From positions 434,001 to 498,000 of the forward strand of contig NZ_LN868939.1 of assembly GCF_001182745.1 (NCBI RefSeq): DNA of 64,000 nucleotides, given 5' to 3'. A program made the translations under genes and the position numbers. The notes under the pieces were generated by a model. That model had not been told where the DNA came from, searched no databases, and saw nothing but the letters and a program-made list of their open reading frames with translations. The stretch comes from Nocardia farcinica. GTDB lineage: Bacteria; Actinomycetota; Actinomycetes; Mycobacteriales; Mycobacteriaceae. Shown piece after piece: positions 56,334 through 64,000 of the stretch (positions are counted from its first letter, which is position 1; each line of letters begins with the position of its first letter).

Positions 56334-58628
56334 GTGTCCGTCTATCTGTACAGATTCGGAAAGTTCGCTTTCCGCCGGAAATGGATAGTGCTTCCCGCCT
56401 GGCTCGTCCTGCTGGTCGTGGTCAGCGGCCTCGGCGCGCAGCTGGGCAAGCCGATGAGCAACGACTTCAGCATGCCGTCACTGCCGTCGGAACGCGCCAA
56501 CGAGATTCTCGACAAGCATTTCCCCGGCGCCTCCGAGGCCTTCCAGCTCGACGCCGTCACCGGCACCTACGTCATCGCCGCCCCCGAGGGCCAGCAGCTG
56601 ACCGACCCGGCCAACCGGGACGCCGTCAAAGCCCTCGTCGGACAGCTCGATCAGCTCGACATCGTCGACCACAGCAAGCCGGTCACCGATCCGATCACGG
56701 CCGCCGAAGCGATGGGCTGCCTGGCGAATCCCGACCCGGCCACCTGCAGTGGCGCGCCGCTGAACGTGCTCAGCGCCGACGACCCGAACTCCGTCGCGGT
56801 GATCAGCGTCCCCTTCACCATCCCCGGCTTCGCCGACATCACCGACGAGGACCGGCAGAAGGCGACCGCCGTGGCCGACGCGGCCCGTGCGGCCGGCCTG
56901 ACCGTGGAGATGAGCGGTTCGATCGCCCAGGAGAACGTGCAGCCCGGCGGCAAGTCCGAGATGATCGGCATGATCGTGGCGCTGTTCGTGATGATCATCG
57001 GCTTCGGCGCCGTGGTGGCCGCCTTCGTGCCGATCATCACCGCACTGGTCGGTGTCGGCGCGGCGAGCTCGGTGGTGATGCTCGGCACCTCGGTCATCGA
57101 GATTCCCAGCTTCACCAGCTTCCTCACCCTGATGATCGGCATCGCGCTGTCCATCGACTACGCGCTGTTCATCGTCTCCCGCTACAAACACGAACTCGCC
57201 GTGCAGGATTCACCCGAGGAAGCCGCGGGCATCGCGCTCGGCACCGCGGGTTCGGCCGTCGTGTTCGCCGGTCTCACCGTCATCATCGCGCTGGCCGGGC
57301 TGAGCATCGTCGGCGTCCAGTTCCTCACCTTCATGGGCCTCGGTGGCGCCATCGCCGCCGCGTTCGCGGTGATCACCGCCGTCACCCTGATGCCTGCACT
57401 GCTGGGTGCGTTCGGCCGGTTCCTGTTCAAGCCCAAGCTCCCGCTGGTGGCCAAGCACGATCCCGAGGACGACAGCGTCGTCACCAACGGCATGCGCTTC
57501 GGCAAGCTCATCGGCAAGGCGCCCTGGGTGGCGCTGGTGCTCAGCGTGGTCGCGCTCGGCGCGCTGGCCGCGCCCGCGCTCAACCTGAACCTCGGCCTGC
57601 CCGGCGAGGACAGCATGCCGCCGGAGACCACCGTCCGTAAGGCCTACGAGCTGCGCACCGAAGGCTTCGGCGAGGGCAGCAACGGCGTGCTCAACATCGT
57701 CGCCGATCTGAGCGCGGTGCCCGCCGAGCAGCGCCAGGAGGCGGTGAACGCACTGCGCGACCGCCTCGCCTCCTACCCGGAGATGGACTACGTCACCGCA
57801 CCGCAGTTCAGTCAGGACGGCGCGGGTGTGATGCTCGACGGTGTGCCGAAGGCCGGCCCGAACAACCAGGCCACCAAGGATCTGGTGCGCGAGGCCCGCG
57901 ACGCCGAAAGCGAGCTGAAGGACCGGTACGGCATGGAATACGGCGTCACCGGCGCCACCGCCATCTACGCCGACATCGACCACGTGCTGCTCAGCAAGAT
58001 CGCCCCCTACCTGGCGATCGTGGCGGGCGCGGCCTTCCTGCTGCTGATCCTGGTGTTCCGCTCGATCCTGGTGCCGCTCACCGCCGCACTCGGCTTCCTG
58101 CTGTCGATGGCGGCCACCTTCGGCGCGACCGTGCTGATCTTCCAGGAGGGCGCGCTCGGCCTGATCGAGGATCCGCATCCGCTGGTGAGCTTCCTGCCCA
58201 TCATGCTGATCGGCTTGGTGTTCGGCCTGGCGATGGATTACCAGGTGTTCCTGGTGACCCGCATGCGCGAGGAGTTCGTGCACGGCAAGTCACCGAAGGA
58301 GGCGGTGGTCTCCGGCTACCACCACGGCGCCCGCGTGGTGACCGCCGCGGCGATCATCATGATCTCGGTGTTCGCCTCCTTCATCCTCGAATCCGACGTC
58401 ACCGTGAAGTCGTTCGGCTTCGCGCTCGCCGCGGGCGTGCTGTTCGACGCTTTCGTGGTGCGCATGGTGGTGATCCCCTCGCTGCTGGTCATCATGGGCA
58501 AGTGGTCGTGGTGGATCCCGAAGTGGCTCGACCGCGTGCTGCCGGACATCGACGTGGAGGGCACCAAGCTGCGTGCCATCCAGAACGGTTCCGCCGAGCA
58601 GCCCAAGGAGCCGGTCGGCGTCGCCTGA
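56334..58628 (+). CDS. MMPL/RND-family membrane transporter, copy 1
   Basis: A 764-residue RND-type transporter with two repeats of six helices. The first helix is KWIVLPAWLVLLVVVSGLG. Proton-relay type segments are SIDYALFIVSRYKHELAVQD (first half) and GLAMDYQVFLVTRMREEFVH (second half). The two large extracytoplasmic loops follow helix 1 (about 40-200) and helix 7 (about 420-580). GTG 56334 has AGGAGA upstream. It exports lipids, siderophores or drugs; the substrate is unknown. A near-identical second copy lies downstream, and a TetR gene with a palindromic operator lies upstream. Confidence 0.93.
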   Translation: MSVYLYRFGKFAFRRKWIVLPAWLVLLVVVSGLGAQLGKPMSNDFSMPSLPSERANEILDKHFPGASEAFQLDAVTGTYVIAAPEGQQLTDPANRDAVKALVGQLDQLDIVDHSKPVTDPITAAEAMGCLANPDPATCSGAPLNVLSADDPNSVAVISVPFTIPGFADITDEDRQKATAVADAARAAGLTVEMSGSIAQENVQPGGKSEMIGMIVALFVMIIGFGAVVAAFVPIITALVGVGAASSVVMLGTSVIEIPSFTSFLTLMIGIALSIDYALFIVSRYKHELAVQDSPEEAAGIALGTAGSAVVFAGLTVIIALAGLSIVGVQFLTFMGLGGAIAAAFAVITAVTLMPALLGAFGRFLFKPKLPLVAKHDPEDDSVVTNGMRFGKLIGKAPWVALVLSVVALGALAAPALNLNLGLPGEDSMPPETTVRKAYELRTEGFGEGSNGVLNIVADLSAVPAEQRQEAVNALRDRLASYPEMDYVTAPQFSQDGAGVMLDGVPKAGPNNQATKDLVREARDAESELKDRYGMEYGVTGATAIYADIDHVLLSKIAPYLAIVAGAAFLLLILVFRSILVPLTAALGFLLSMAATFGATVLIFQEGALGLIEDPHPLVSFLPIMLIGLVFGLAMDYQVFLVTRMREEFVHGKSPKEAVVSGYHHGARVVTAAAIIMISVFASFILESDVTVKSFGFALAAGVLFDAFVVRMVVIPSLLVIMGKWSWWIPKWLDRVLPDIDVEGTKLRAIQNGSAEQPKEPVGVA

Positions 58629-58641
58629 CCGCTCGACACAC

Positions 58642-58674
58642 GCGGCCCCGCATCCGGTCCGGATGCGGGGCCGC
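58642..58674 (+). terminator. Terminator after first MmpL gene
   Basis: GCGGCCCCGCATCC pairs perfectly with GGATGCGGGGCCGC around a five-base loop, 13 bases after the stop. The second MmpL gene therefore probably has its own promoter in the 166 bases that follow. Confidence 0.85.
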
Positions 58675-58840
58675 TGTCGTTCCCGGCCCGGAAATCCTTG
58701 ATCTTTGCGCCCGGCACCGCGCAGACTCGACGGTGTTCGACTCTTCAGATCGGAAATGGTGTTCGTCGACGCGGATGCGGTGACCGCCCGCACGGACATC
58801 GTCCGAGCCGGCTCCACCCGATGACCGTGAGGAGAACGCT

Positions 58841-61132
58841 GTGTCGGTGTTTCTGTACCGGTGGGGGAAGTTCGCCTTCCGCCGCAAGTGGATCGTGTTG
58901 CCGGTCTGGCTGGCGCTTTTCCTGATCCTGGGCGGTCTCGGCGCCCAGCTGCGGGAGCCGATGACCGACGACTTCTCCCTGCCGAACCTGCCCTCCGAGC
59001 GGGCGACGGAGATCCTCGACAAGCACTTCCCCGGTATGTCGGAGGCGTTCGCCTTCGACGCGGTCACCGGCACCTACGTCATCGGCGCGCCCGAAGGCCA
59101 GCGGCTCACCGACCCGGCCAATCGCGAGGCGATCACGGCCATGATCGGCAGGCTGGAGCAGCTCGACATCGTCGATCACGCCGAGCCGATCGTCGATCCG
59201 ATCACCGCCACCGAGCAGATGGGTTGCCTGATCCCCGATCCGGATCCGGCCGAGTGCGGCAGCGCACCGCTGAACGTGCTCAATCAGACCGCGCCCGCGA
59301 CCGTCGCCTACTTCAGCGTGCCGTTCACCATCGCCGAATTCGCCGACATCACCGCGCAGGACCGCGCGGCCGCCTACGGCGTGGCCGATGCCGCCCGACA
59401 GGCCGGGCTCACAGTGGAGATGAGCGGGTCGATCGCGATCGAGGAGGGCGGGCCCAGCGGCAAGGCCGAAATGATCGGCATGGCCGTGGCTTTCGTGGTG
59501 ATGATCGTGGCGTTCGGCGCCATCGTGGCCGCGTTCGTGCCGATCGTCACCGCCGTCGTCGGGCTCGGCGCGGCCACCTCGTTGATCTTCCTGGGCACCT
59601 CGGTGGTCTCGATCCCGACCTTCACCACCTTCCTGGCCTCGATGATCGGCATCGCGCTGTCCATCGACTACGCGCTGTTCATCGTCTCCCGCTACAAACA
59701 CGAACTCGCCGTGCAGGATTCACCCGAGGAAGCCGCGGGCACCGCGTTGGGCACCGCGGGCTCGGCGGTGGTGTTCGCCGGTCTCACCGTCATCATCGCG
59801 CTGGCCGGCCTGAGCATCGTCGGCGTGCGGTTCCTCACCTTCATGGGTCTCGGCGGCGCGGTGGCCGCGGCGTTCGCGGTGCTCGTCGCCCTGACCCTGA
59901 TGCCCGCGCTGCTCGGCGCGCTCGGCCGGTTCCTGTTCACGCCCAAGCTGCCGTTGGTCGCCCAGCACGATCCCGAGGACGACACCGTCGTCACCAACGG
60001 CATGCGGGTGGCCAAGCTCATCGGCCGCGCGCCCGCACTGACCCTGCTGCTGAGCGTGGTCGTGCTCGGCCTGCTCGCCGCGCCCGCGGTGAACCTCGAC
60101 CTCGGCCTGCCCGGCGAGGACTCGATGGCCAAGACCACCACCGTGCGCAAGGCCTACGAGCTGCGCACCGCCGGATTCGGCGAAGGCAGCAACGGCGTGC
60201 TGCAGGTGGCCGTCGACCTCAGCGGGGTACCCGAGGACCGGCGCGCCGAGGCGTTGACCGCGCTGCGCGACAAGCTCGCCTCCTACCCGGACATGGACTA
60301 CGTCAGCCGGCCCACGCCCAGCGCCGACGGCCAGGGCGCGCTCATCAACGGCGTGCCGACCGCGGGCCCGAACGACCAGCGCACCAAGGACCTGGTGCGC
60401 GACGCCCGCGCCGACGAGGCCGCGCTGAACGAGGAGTTCGGCATGGCGTACGGCGTCACCGGCACCACCGCGATCTACGCCGACATCGACCACGTGCTGC
60501 TCGGCAAGATCGTGCCCTACATGGCCATCGTCGCGGGTGCCGCGTTCGTGCTGCTGATCCTCGTGTTCCGCTCGATCCTGGTACCACTGACCGGCGCGCT
60601 CGGCTTCCTGCTGTCGATGGCGGCCACCTTCGGCGCCACCGTGCTGATCTTCCAGGAAGGCCGGTTCGGGCTCATCGACGACCCGCACCCGATCGTCAGC
60701 TTCCTGCCCATCATGCTGATCGGCCTGGTCTTCGGCCTGGCGATGGACTACCAGGTGTTCCTGGTGACCCGCATCCGCGAAGAATACGTGCACGGTGCCG
60801 AACCACGCACCGCCATGATCAACGGCTACCACCACGGCGCCCGCGTCGTCACCGCCGCCGCGGTCATCATGATCTCGGTGTTCGGCTCGTTCCTGCTGGA
60901 AACCGACGCGACCGCCAAGTCGATGGGCTTCGCACTCGCCGCGGGCGTGCTGCTCGACGCCTTCTTCGTGCGCATGCTGCTGATCCCCACGCTGCTCGCA
61001 CTCCTCGGCGACAAGGCCTGGTGGATGCCCAGGTGGCTGGACCGGATCGTGCCCGACATCGACGTCGAAGGGGCGAAACTGCACGCCCTGCGCGCCCCCG
61101 CCGCCGACAAGGAACGCGCGCCCGTGAGCTGA
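58841..61132 (+). CDS. MMPL/RND-family membrane transporter, copy 2 (tandem paralogue)
   Basis: A 763-residue paralogue of the upstream transporter, alike from start (FLYRWGKFAFRRKWIVLPVW) to end. It keeps both DY-containing relay segments (SIDYALFIVSRYKHELAVQD; GLAMDYQVFLVTRIREEYVH). A 100-base stretch (59641-59740) is identical in DNA to 57131-57230 of copy 1. That includes all third codon positions, while flanking regions differ clearly. GTG 58841 follows GAGGAGA. The pair may export different substrates or form heteromers; no evidence decides this. Confidence 0.93.
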   Translation: MSVFLYRWGKFAFRRKWIVLPVWLALFLILGGLGAQLREPMTDDFSLPNLPSERATEILDKHFPGMSEAFAFDAVTGTYVIGAPEGQRLTDPANREAITAMIGRLEQLDIVDHAEPIVDPITATEQMGCLIPDPDPAECGSAPLNVLNQTAPATVAYFSVPFTIAEFADITAQDRAAAYGVADAARQAGLTVEMSGSIAIEEGGPSGKAEMIGMAVAFVVMIVAFGAIVAAFVPIVTAVVGLGAATSLIFLGTSVVSIPTFTTFLASMIGIALSIDYALFIVSRYKHELAVQDSPEEAAGTALGTAGSAVVFAGLTVIIALAGLSIVGVRFLTFMGLGGAVAAAFAVLVALTLMPALLGALGRFLFTPKLPLVAQHDPEDDTVVTNGMRVAKLIGRAPALTLLLSVVVLGLLAAPAVNLDLGLPGEDSMAKTTTVRKAYELRTAGFGEGSNGVLQVAVDLSGVPEDRRAEALTALRDKLASYPDMDYVSRPTPSADGQGALINGVPTAGPNDQRTKDLVRDARADEAALNEEFGMAYGVTGTTAIYADIDHVLLGKIVPYMAIVAGAAFVLLILVFRSILVPLTGALGFLLSMAATFGATVLIFQEGRFGLIDDPHPIVSFLPIMLIGLVFGLAMDYQVFLVTRIREEYVHGAEPRTAMINGYHHGARVVTAAAVIMISVFGSFLLETDATAKSMGFALAAGVLLDAFFVRMLLIPTLLALLGDKAWWMPRWLDRIVPDIDVEGAKLHALRAPAADKERAPVS

Positions 61133-61150
61133 CCCGCGCCGCACCGCGAC

Positions 61151-61185
61151 ACGGCCCCGGCGGAATCACTCCACCGGGGCCGTTT
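61151..61185 (+). terminator. Terminator after second MmpL gene
   Basis: ACGGCCCCGG (61151-61160) pairs with CCGGGGCCGT and is followed by TTT. The gene on the other strand ends about 30 bases further on. Confidence 0.88.
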
Positions 61186-61216
61186 CCGTACGTTCCGCGG
61201 GCACACCCGCCGGAGA

Positions 61217-61417
61217 CTACGGACTGGGCTGCGGCACGTTGCAATCCTCGACCTTCGGGTTCACGCCCATGTAGTTGAGCGGCCCCGCGATCGTGGTGAC
61301 CACAATCGTCCCGAACCCGGCACAATTGACCGGTCCACTGTCGAAGTAGTCGCGCTGCACGCACGCCACCACCCCGATCAACAACCAGATCAGAACAATC
61401 GCACTTCCAATTCTCAT
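61217..61417 (-). CDS. Small membrane or secreted protein with conserved NCAGFGTI and GPLNYMGVNPKV motifs
   Basis: A 66-residue protein. One N-terminal hydrophobic helix (IGSAIVLIWLLIGVVACVQR) is followed by DYFDSGPVNCAGFGTIVVTT and AGPLNYMGVNPKVEDCNVPQ. I recall many near-identical short proteins in Nocardia and mycobacteria, so it is a real conserved family despite its size; the function is unknown. ATG 61417 is preferred; ATG 61432 is possible. It converges with the second MmpL gene. Confidence 0.8.
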   Translation of the reverse strand: MRIGSAIVLIWLLIGVVACVQRDYFDSGPVNCAGFGTIVVTTIAGPLNYMGVNPKVEDCNVPQPSP

Positions 61418-61594
61418 GTGACTCTCGCGCATCGTTCCCACGCGGACGGCTCGGCGGCGCATTCGGCACCACATCCCTTCCCGCTTCCGACCACCGATGG
61501 AATACCCCCTCCTTCCCGATTCACCCGAGAAGTTCCAAATGCGAGGTCCATGGCACCGGGCCCCCGCGCCACACAGCACGGTGGATCGCCTGCT

Positions 61595-61756
61595 GGCCTG
61601 GACGAGCAGGTCACGGCCACTGGCGCGGAGGTGGTGCTACTGCCCTCGTCGGCACATGTGGACGTCGTAACCCTCGATCGCGTGCTGGCAGTAGCCGACG
61701 TGGAGTGCGCGGCGCCCCGCGTGTCGTTCGCGCGGTGGTCGGCCCTCGGCCAGGCC
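61595..61756. other. Apparently inverted 162-base segment bounded by 12-base inverted repeats
   Basis: GGCCTGGACGAG (61595-61606, + strand) and GGCCTGGCCGAG (minus strand, 61756-61745) are inverted repeats with one mismatch. The + strand between them encodes QVTATGAEVVLLPSSAHVDV and then TLDRVLAVADVECAAPRVSF-ARW. This reads as the missing second half of the protein begun on the minus strand at 61879. Both repeats encode GL(A/D)E in the same phase. Inverting the segment on paper joins the halves in frame. The restored frame then shows no stop before the next gene, so the original 3' end is not explained. Confidence 0.6.
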
Positions 61757-61879
61757 CGATACCGACGGGTGATCAGGTCGATACAGCTCGTATCCCAGCC
61801 GGCGCGCCAAGCGACGGACCTGCGCCAGGTCCCATTCCGGTGTCGGCGACAGCGGGTCGATCCAGGCGAATGCGAACAT
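61637..61879 (-). pseudogene. N-terminal half of a small nocardial protein, tail replaced by inverted DNA
   Basis: From ATG 61879, with a strong GAGGAGGGG ribosome site just upstream, the frame encodes MFAFAWIDPLSPTPEWDLAQ, then VRRLARRLGYELYRPDHPSV and SGLAE. After GLAE (at 61745) it enters the inverted segment, and the next ~35 residues (GRPPRERHAGRRALHVG onward) look non-native before a stop at 61637. The head resembles short actinomycete proteins of about 95 residues that I cannot name. It lies upstream of, and divergent from, the XRE/TPR regulator. Whether the present 80-residue form is functional is unknown. Confidence 0.6.
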
Positions 61880-62092
61880 GCCCCTCCTCGTGTCCATGGC
61901 CGAGGCGCCGCCAACGGGACGGTCACAACAACCGGGTAGCGGGCGCTCGGGTCACAGCCTCACGCCGGTGCTGACCAGGCAGAAGTGGCATGAGGGTGGC
62001 ATGGCATGCGTTTGCACGAAGCTAGTGGCACCGGTGGTGGCATTCAGCGGTCCGGCAAGCGCTCCGGCCGGTCGGGGTGGCAGGCTGAATAC

Positions 62093-63268
62093 ATGTCTGC
62101 GGACACGGGGAGGCTGATCCGCCAACTGCGGGTGGCCAAGGGCTGGAGCCAGGGTCGACTCGCGAGCGAACTGTCGAAGTTGTCCGGCTGCACCATGACT
62201 CGCGAGTACATCTCGCGCCATTGGGAGTCCGGGAAGACGGAGCCGTCCGCATTCTGGCTACGCCATATCGCGGCGGCCTTGGATTGCCCGCAGGAACTGC
62301 TGGAGGCCGACGTGAACCGCCGCCGATTTCTCTCCCACCTGGCCGCCACGTCCATCGCTCCCGCTGTGGCTTCCGATCTCCTGTCCCAAGGCTTTTCGAC
62401 ACGCCTGCACGCCGGCGGGCCGACGGTCGAGGAATGGGAAGCCACCCTCGCCCGCTACGGAACCGACTACATGAGCCAGGGCGCCGCCACCATCCAGCAG
62501 CGATTGGCCGCGGATCTGGTTGTGTTGCAACAGCAGCTGGACAGTCCACGAATGTGGGCGATCGCGGCGCGATTGATGACCCTGTTCGCCAAGACCTACC
62601 CCGGCAGCGACGGAAACAAGGCGATCGCGTGGTACCGAATGGCGGCCGAGGCCGCCGACCGTTCGGAGGACATCGACATCCGGGTGTGGGTGCGCGGCCG
62701 CGCCGCGATCGCGCTCGGTTACGAGGGCGCCGCGTTACCGGTCGCCCACACCTTCGCCGACCAAGCTCTCGCCATCTCCGAGCGGAGCAGCCTCGGGCGG
62801 CTGAACTCGCTGTGGGGGAAAGCCCACGCCGCCGTGCTGGAGGGCGATGTGCGCACGGCTCGCGAGCTGGTCGACGAGGGCCGCCGCGAGTTCGACCGGT
62901 CGTACTCGGAGGAACAGACGTCCGACTACGCGGTCCCGTGGTGGCGGGTGAACGTCTTCCTGTCGCTGTTGGCGGCCCGGCTCGGTGACGAGAAGCTCGC
63001 CGTCCAAGCCCAGGAGGACGCCCGTGCCGAACTCCCCGCGCAGCTGCCGCGCTTCGCCACCCACCTGGCGATGCACCGCGGGCTGATGCTGGTCCGCGCG
63101 GGCGATCGGCAGCAGGGCGTCGCGCTGGCCCGCGCCGCCCTCGACGCGCTTCCCCCGGAAAAGCACTCACTCACCCTGCGGATGCTCATGTCCGAGATAG
63201 CCGGGGTCGGAAATCCGGGATCGGCCCAGAGGTTTACGACCGACCCGCGCCTTGATAGGACAACCTGA
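62093..63268 (+). CDS. XRE-family regulator with TPR-like sensor domain
   Basis: A 391-residue protein. The N-terminal helix-turn-helix spans about 5-70 (LIRQLRVAKGWSQGRLASEL; TMTREYISRHWESGKTEPSA). Helical TPR-like repeats form the remaining ~300 residues (IAARLMTLFAKTYPGSDGNK; AALGYEG-type AAIALGYEGAALPVAHTFAD). This is the actinomycete NsdA/BldD-neighbour style of regulator. ATG 62093 is chosen since the DNA-binding domain starts there. Its TGA overlaps the ATG of a 35-residue frame, which in turn overlaps the next gene: a three-gene coupled operon. Confidence 0.85.
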   Translation: MSADTGRLIRQLRVAKGWSQGRLASELSKLSGCTMTREYISRHWESGKTEPSAFWLRHIAAALDCPQELLEADVNRRRFLSHLAATSIAPAVASDLLSQGFSTRLHAGGPTVEEWEATLARYGTDYMSQGAATIQQRLAADLVVLQQQLDSPRMWAIAARLMTLFAKTYPGSDGNKAIAWYRMAAEAADRSEDIDIRVWVRGRAAIALGYEGAALPVAHTFADQALAISERSSLGRLNSLWGKAHAAVLEGDVRTARELVDEGRREFDRSYSEEQTSDYAVPWWRVNVFLSLLAARLGDEKLAVQAQEDARAELPAQLPRFATHLAMHRGLMLVRAGDRQQGVALARAALDALPPEKHSLTLRMLMSEIAGVGNPGSAQRFTTDPRLDRTT

Positions 63269-63375
63269 TGCGCTTCACCACACGCACCACCGGGCTTCTG
63301 GCGGCACCACCGCCGATCCTCGTCCGCGCCGCCGCGCGGATGCACCGCGCCGGCACGCAGGCCCGCAATGCCTAG
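63268..63375 (+). CDS. Tiny translationally coupled frame (35 residues)
   Basis: ATG at 63268 shares its A with the TGA of the XRE gene (TGATG). The TAG at 63373-63375 overlaps the ATG (63368) of the following gene in another frame. The product is basic and Ala-rich (MRFTTRTTGLLAAPPPILVR...). It may be a leader that couples translation rather than a functional protein. Confidence 0.4.
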   Translation: MRFTTRTTGLLAAPPPILVRAAARMHRAGTQARNA

Positions 63376-63577
63376 GCAGGGTCCGCGGCGGACGATGATC
63401 GGCGTGCGGCTCACGGACGAGCAGATCGAGCAACTGGACTGGCGCGCCAACTCGGAGGGCCTGGTGACGAAGGCGGGCGAACCGAACCGCTCCGAGCTCA
63501 TCCGGATCATGATCGCCTACGCCGAGCAGAACATGCCCGCAGACTGGCGGCCGGAGGGGTGGCGCTACGTCGGCTGA
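63368..63577 (+). CDS. Small ribbon-helix-helix-like protein
   Basis: A 69-residue protein. A predicted beta strand (MIGVRLTDEQIEQLDWRANS) is followed by two helices (NRSELIRIMIAYAEQNM), the layout of ribbon-helix-helix DNA-binding or MobC-like proteins. It ends with an aromatic tail (WRPEGWRYVG). It is translationally coupled to the upstream frame and probably acts with the XRE regulator. It converges with the next gene, six bases away. Confidence 0.75.
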   Translation: MPRQGPRRTMIGVRLTDEQIEQLDWRANSEGLVTKAGEPNRSELIRIMIAYAEQNMPADWRPEGWRYVG

Positions 63578-63582
63578 CCGGG

Positions 63583-64000
63583 TTACGCGGTGACGCCGAG
63601 TTGGTTCGCCAGAGCCCGCGCCTCACGCTCGACGAGCCGCCCGCCGTGGGTGACGAGGGCGGCGGCGAGGTTGCGGCCGATGGGGTGGCAGCTGGTCGAT
63701 TCCTCCGAAACCGCGGTCGCGGTGCGCAGGGCACCCAGCGTGCCTATCCAGTCGCGGCGCTGTTCGTAGGCACGTGCGAGCTCGAGCCACAGCCGGGCGC
63801 GGCGGTCCACGCTGGGCACGGCGTCGGGGTCGACCGATGATGCGGCGTCGAGCGCCGAGCCCGCGCGGCGGAGATCGACGTGGACCGAGACCGCGGTGAA
63901 TTCGGCGTTCGCGGTACCGAACAGCGTCCACGGGTGCGCGGTTCCGTTCGGCAGCGCGCGAGCCATCCCCATCGCCTGATCGATGCCGCGCAGCGCGTCA
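63583..64000 (-). CDS. C-terminal part of a second XRE/TPR-type regulator, cut by the window end
   Basis: The frame is open to base 64000, so the N-terminus lies outside. The visible ~138 residues are helical. They include LRGIDQAMGMARALPNGTAH, WTLFGTANAEFTAVSVHVDL and RRARLWLELARAYEQRRDWI, ending EREARALANQLGVTA. This is the tail shared by many actinomycete XRE regulators with TPR-like sensor domains. Its convergence with the XRE-RHH operon suggests a regulatory island here. Confidence 0.75.
   Translation of the reverse strand, partial: DALRGIDQAMGMARALPNGTAHPWTLFGTANAEFTAVSVHVDLRRAGSALDAASSVDPDAVPSVDRRARLWLELARAYEQRRDWIGTLGALRTATAVSEESTSCHPIGRNLAAALVTHGGRLVEREARALANQLGVTA

Overview
The window is a high-GC actinomycete chromosome segment, most likely Nocardia or a close relative. 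The evidence is gene content and order. leuA, the murT/gatD pair, recR, an ybaB homologue, an SRPBCC gene, a flavin oxidase/cyclopropane-synthase pair, dnaX and an aspT-type aminotransferase appear in the same relative order as my recollection of Mycobacterium tuberculosis Rv3710-Rv3722c. Accessory blocks are inserted between them. Other hints are a DUF397 gene, XRE/TPR regulators, a PatA-type acyltransferase, MmpL-type transporters and many GTG/TTG starts. No CRISPR array, insertion sequence or rRNA was seen. The RNA genes are one tRNA-Ser(GGA) and one small SRP RNA.

Layout. 1-9.5 kb: leuA end, an EspI-like ParA ATPase, a LysR/EamA divergent pair, a Tat-exported flavin amine-oxidase-like protein, a PPOX flavoprotein and murT-gatD (lipid II amidation). 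9.5-18.3 kb: small hypotheticals, a frameshifted GAF-ANTAR regulator next to an RsbU-type phosphatase, recQ, then ybaB-recR and small regulators. 18.4-31.3 kb: a lipid and housekeeping block (oxidase/methyltransferase pair for methyl-branched fatty acid synthesis, a PknK-type kinase-ATPase, fadA-fadB beta-oxidation complex, dnaX). 31.3-45.6 kb: envelope and secreted proteins, a ROK repressor, DNA repair, a secreted tyrosine phosphatase, aspT, SRP RNA, tRNA-Ser, a PatA-like acyltransferase and a WS/DGAT-like acyltransferase. 45.6-51.1 kb: an orphan DUF397 protein and a loose queuosine group (gluQRS, a YhhQ-type transporter, tgt). 51.2-61.2 kb: TetR and Rrf2 regulators, a heterodimeric ABC exporter and two tandem MmpL transporters. 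61.2-64 kb: a small membrane protein, a gene whose two halves lie on opposite strands, an XRE/TPR regulator translationally coupled to two tiny genes, and a second XRE-type gene cut by the window end.

Two features stand out. First, four intergenic arrays (about 9957, 21243, 37840 and 43944) carry the same roughly 55-base hairpin element. In every array the TGA opening the element is the stop codon of the adjacent gene, and the stem shows compensatory changes between copies. Second, at 61595-61756 a 162-base segment bounded by 12-base inverted repeats appears inverted inside a small gene. Flipping it on paper joins the two halves in frame. Both were found by eye and need database and read-level confirmation.
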